From Caldimonas manganoxidans ATCC BAA-369 (GTDB lineage: Bacteria > Pseudomonadota > Gammaproteobacteria > Burkholderiales > Burkholderiaceae_C): a DNA stretch of 38,920 nucleotides. Made by a program: the position numbers and the translations under genes. Positions 38,504 through 38,920 of this stretch are shown here, one piece after another; position 1 is the first letter of the stretch, and each line of letters starts with the position of its first letter. The stretch is taken from the NCBI RefSeq assembly GCF_000381125.1, contig NZ_KB905955.1, positions 1-38,920 of the forward strand. The letters run 5' to 3'. The notes below the pieces were generated by a model that was given only the letters and a program-made list of their open reading frames with translations, searched no databases and was not told the origin of the DNA.

Positions 38504-38690
38504 TCGTCGGTCCTCATGGCGTTCAGGTCGCCCTCCCACTGCAGCTTGCCGCGGAAGCGCCGCAGCTCTTCTTGCTGAGTCTCACCAGCGTGCGCAGCCC
38601 CAACTCGACAGCCTCCTTCTTGGTCTTCAGGCCCGTCAAGCGAAGGGCATCGCCCATCAACTTGTCGTCGATCTCAATGTTTGTGCGCAT
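38500..38690 (-). pseudogene. vapB: VapB-type antitoxin, frameshifted
   Basis: From ATG 38690 the frame reads MRTNIEIDDKLMGDALRLTG, LKTKKEAVELGLRTLVRL, the opening of VapB antitoxins (ribbon-helix-helix DNA-binding half). It then goes off frame and stops at 38523 after 55 residues. A neighbouring frame gives QQEELRRFRGKLQWEGDLNA ending MRTDE at TGA 38500-38502, which is the normal VapB toxin-binding tail and overlaps the vapC GTG as GTGA. The combined length of 191 nt is one base short of 64 codons, so a 1-nt deletion near 38573-38583 explains it. The DNA-binding half could still be made, the toxin-binding half not. Confidence 0.8.
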
Positions 38691-38692
38691 GA

Positions 38693-38720
38693 TGTGTACC
38701 AATCGTGCATTTGGTACACA
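38693..38720 (-). promoter_or_regulatory. vapBC operator (perfect 10-bp inverted repeat)
   Basis: TGTGTACCAA (38693-38702) and TTGGTACACA (38711-38720) are perfect complements around an 8-base spacer and end only two bases before the vapB ATG. VapB-VapC complexes repress their own promoter through such palindromes. There is no Shine-Dalgarno sequence between operator and ATG, so the message may be leaderless or the ribosome site is replaced by the operator. I cannot place the -10/-35 boxes with confidence. Confidence 0.75.
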
Positions 38721-38920
38721 CCCTAGTTAGTACCTTGTCATCATCGCTGCAAACGTCTTTGACCGCAGCTGCGCCTAAGGAAACGCTGATCAAGTCCTGC
38801 GCCTGGCAGTAGTCCGTCTTGTCGCCCTGGTGATGGGCGGCGATGATTACGGTCATGAAGCAGATGACCTTGGCAGCGGCGGCCGATGCGTCCGCGGGAT
38901 TCGAGCGTTTTCGCAAGCCC
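38721..38920. other. Unassigned right end
   Basis: No recognisable gene is seen in these 200 bases. A minus-strand open frame runs from the window edge (KVICFMTVIIAAHHQGDKTD in part) through the operator but has no family resemblance and no ribosome site. It could be the 3' end of a gene or element that begins outside the window. Confidence 0.4.

Noticed and set aside
38674-38916. An 80-codon minus-strand frame at the right edge
   Set aside because: It runs through the vapBC operator, has no ribosome site and resembles no family. It was kept only as unassigned sequence.

Overview
The window is a GC-rich (roughly two-thirds G+C by eye), densely coded bacterial chromosome segment. Gene content (PurU, IlvE, RadA, LplT, AzlCD, alanine racemase, a Pil-Chp-like chemosensory cluster, a Dpp-type ABC importer) and protein wording point to a betaproteobacterium of the order Burkholderiales, probably near Comamonadaceae. 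That placement is inference from family resemblance, not from a search.

Layout. 1-0.7 kb: mobile-element debris (5' end of an IS5-type transposase running off the left edge, and a decayed IS256-type transposase fragment) lying on the 3' side of a tRNA-Arg(CCG) gene. 0.75-1.46 kb: a membrane-anchored c-type cytochrome with its own promoter and a clear Rho-independent terminator. 1.46-4.36 kb, minus strand: a tight run purU, SnoaL/DUF4440-like protein, YheT-type hydrolase, DUF2944-like protein. 4.43-6.39 kb, plus strand: ECF sigma factor, RskA-type anti-sigma factor and a DUF3455 lipoprotein, a self-contained cell-envelope signalling unit. 6.39-7.52 kb: a small cysteine-cluster protein divergent from an orphan ParA/MinD-like ATPase. 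7.6-14.2 kb, minus strand: two consecutive runs. One is sodium/calcium antiporter, thioesterase, small membrane coiled-coil protein, radA; the next is BCCT transporter (with its own promoter and operator-like repeat), small membrane protein, ilvE and a CHCC zinc-finger protein.

14.4-17.4 kb: the most unusual locus. A single 661-aa protein joins an XRE helix-turn-helix, a cupin with an intact HxH-x3-E metal motif, an unassigned middle region and a class I SAM-dependent methyltransferase. It sits 5 bp upstream of the amino-acid exporter pair azlC/azlD. 17.4-21 kb: alr, divergent from lplT and an EamA-type permease. 20.96-26.7 kb, minus strand: a compact Pil-Chp-like chemosensory cluster (response regulator, CheW, short methyl-accepting protein without a periplasmic sensor domain, hybrid CheA with a receiver). 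26.9-28.7 kb: thioredoxin-type glutathione peroxidase and an aromatic/aspartate aminotransferase. 28.7-36.5 kb: a seven-gene plus-strand operon, mostly with 4-bp overlaps or gaps of a few bases: two Dpp-type permeases, two ATPases, substrate-binding protein, amidase and a TTC38-like repeat protein, suggesting import and hydrolysis of a peptide- or amide-like nutrient. 36.5-37.9 kb: a lipoprotein lipase/esterase, convergent with that operon.

38.1-38.7 kb: a vapBC toxin-antitoxin pair in which both genes appear to lack one base, preceded by a perfect 10-bp inverted-repeat operator. The last 200 bases contain nothing I can assign. No CRISPR array, prophage, rRNA or plasmid origin was seen.
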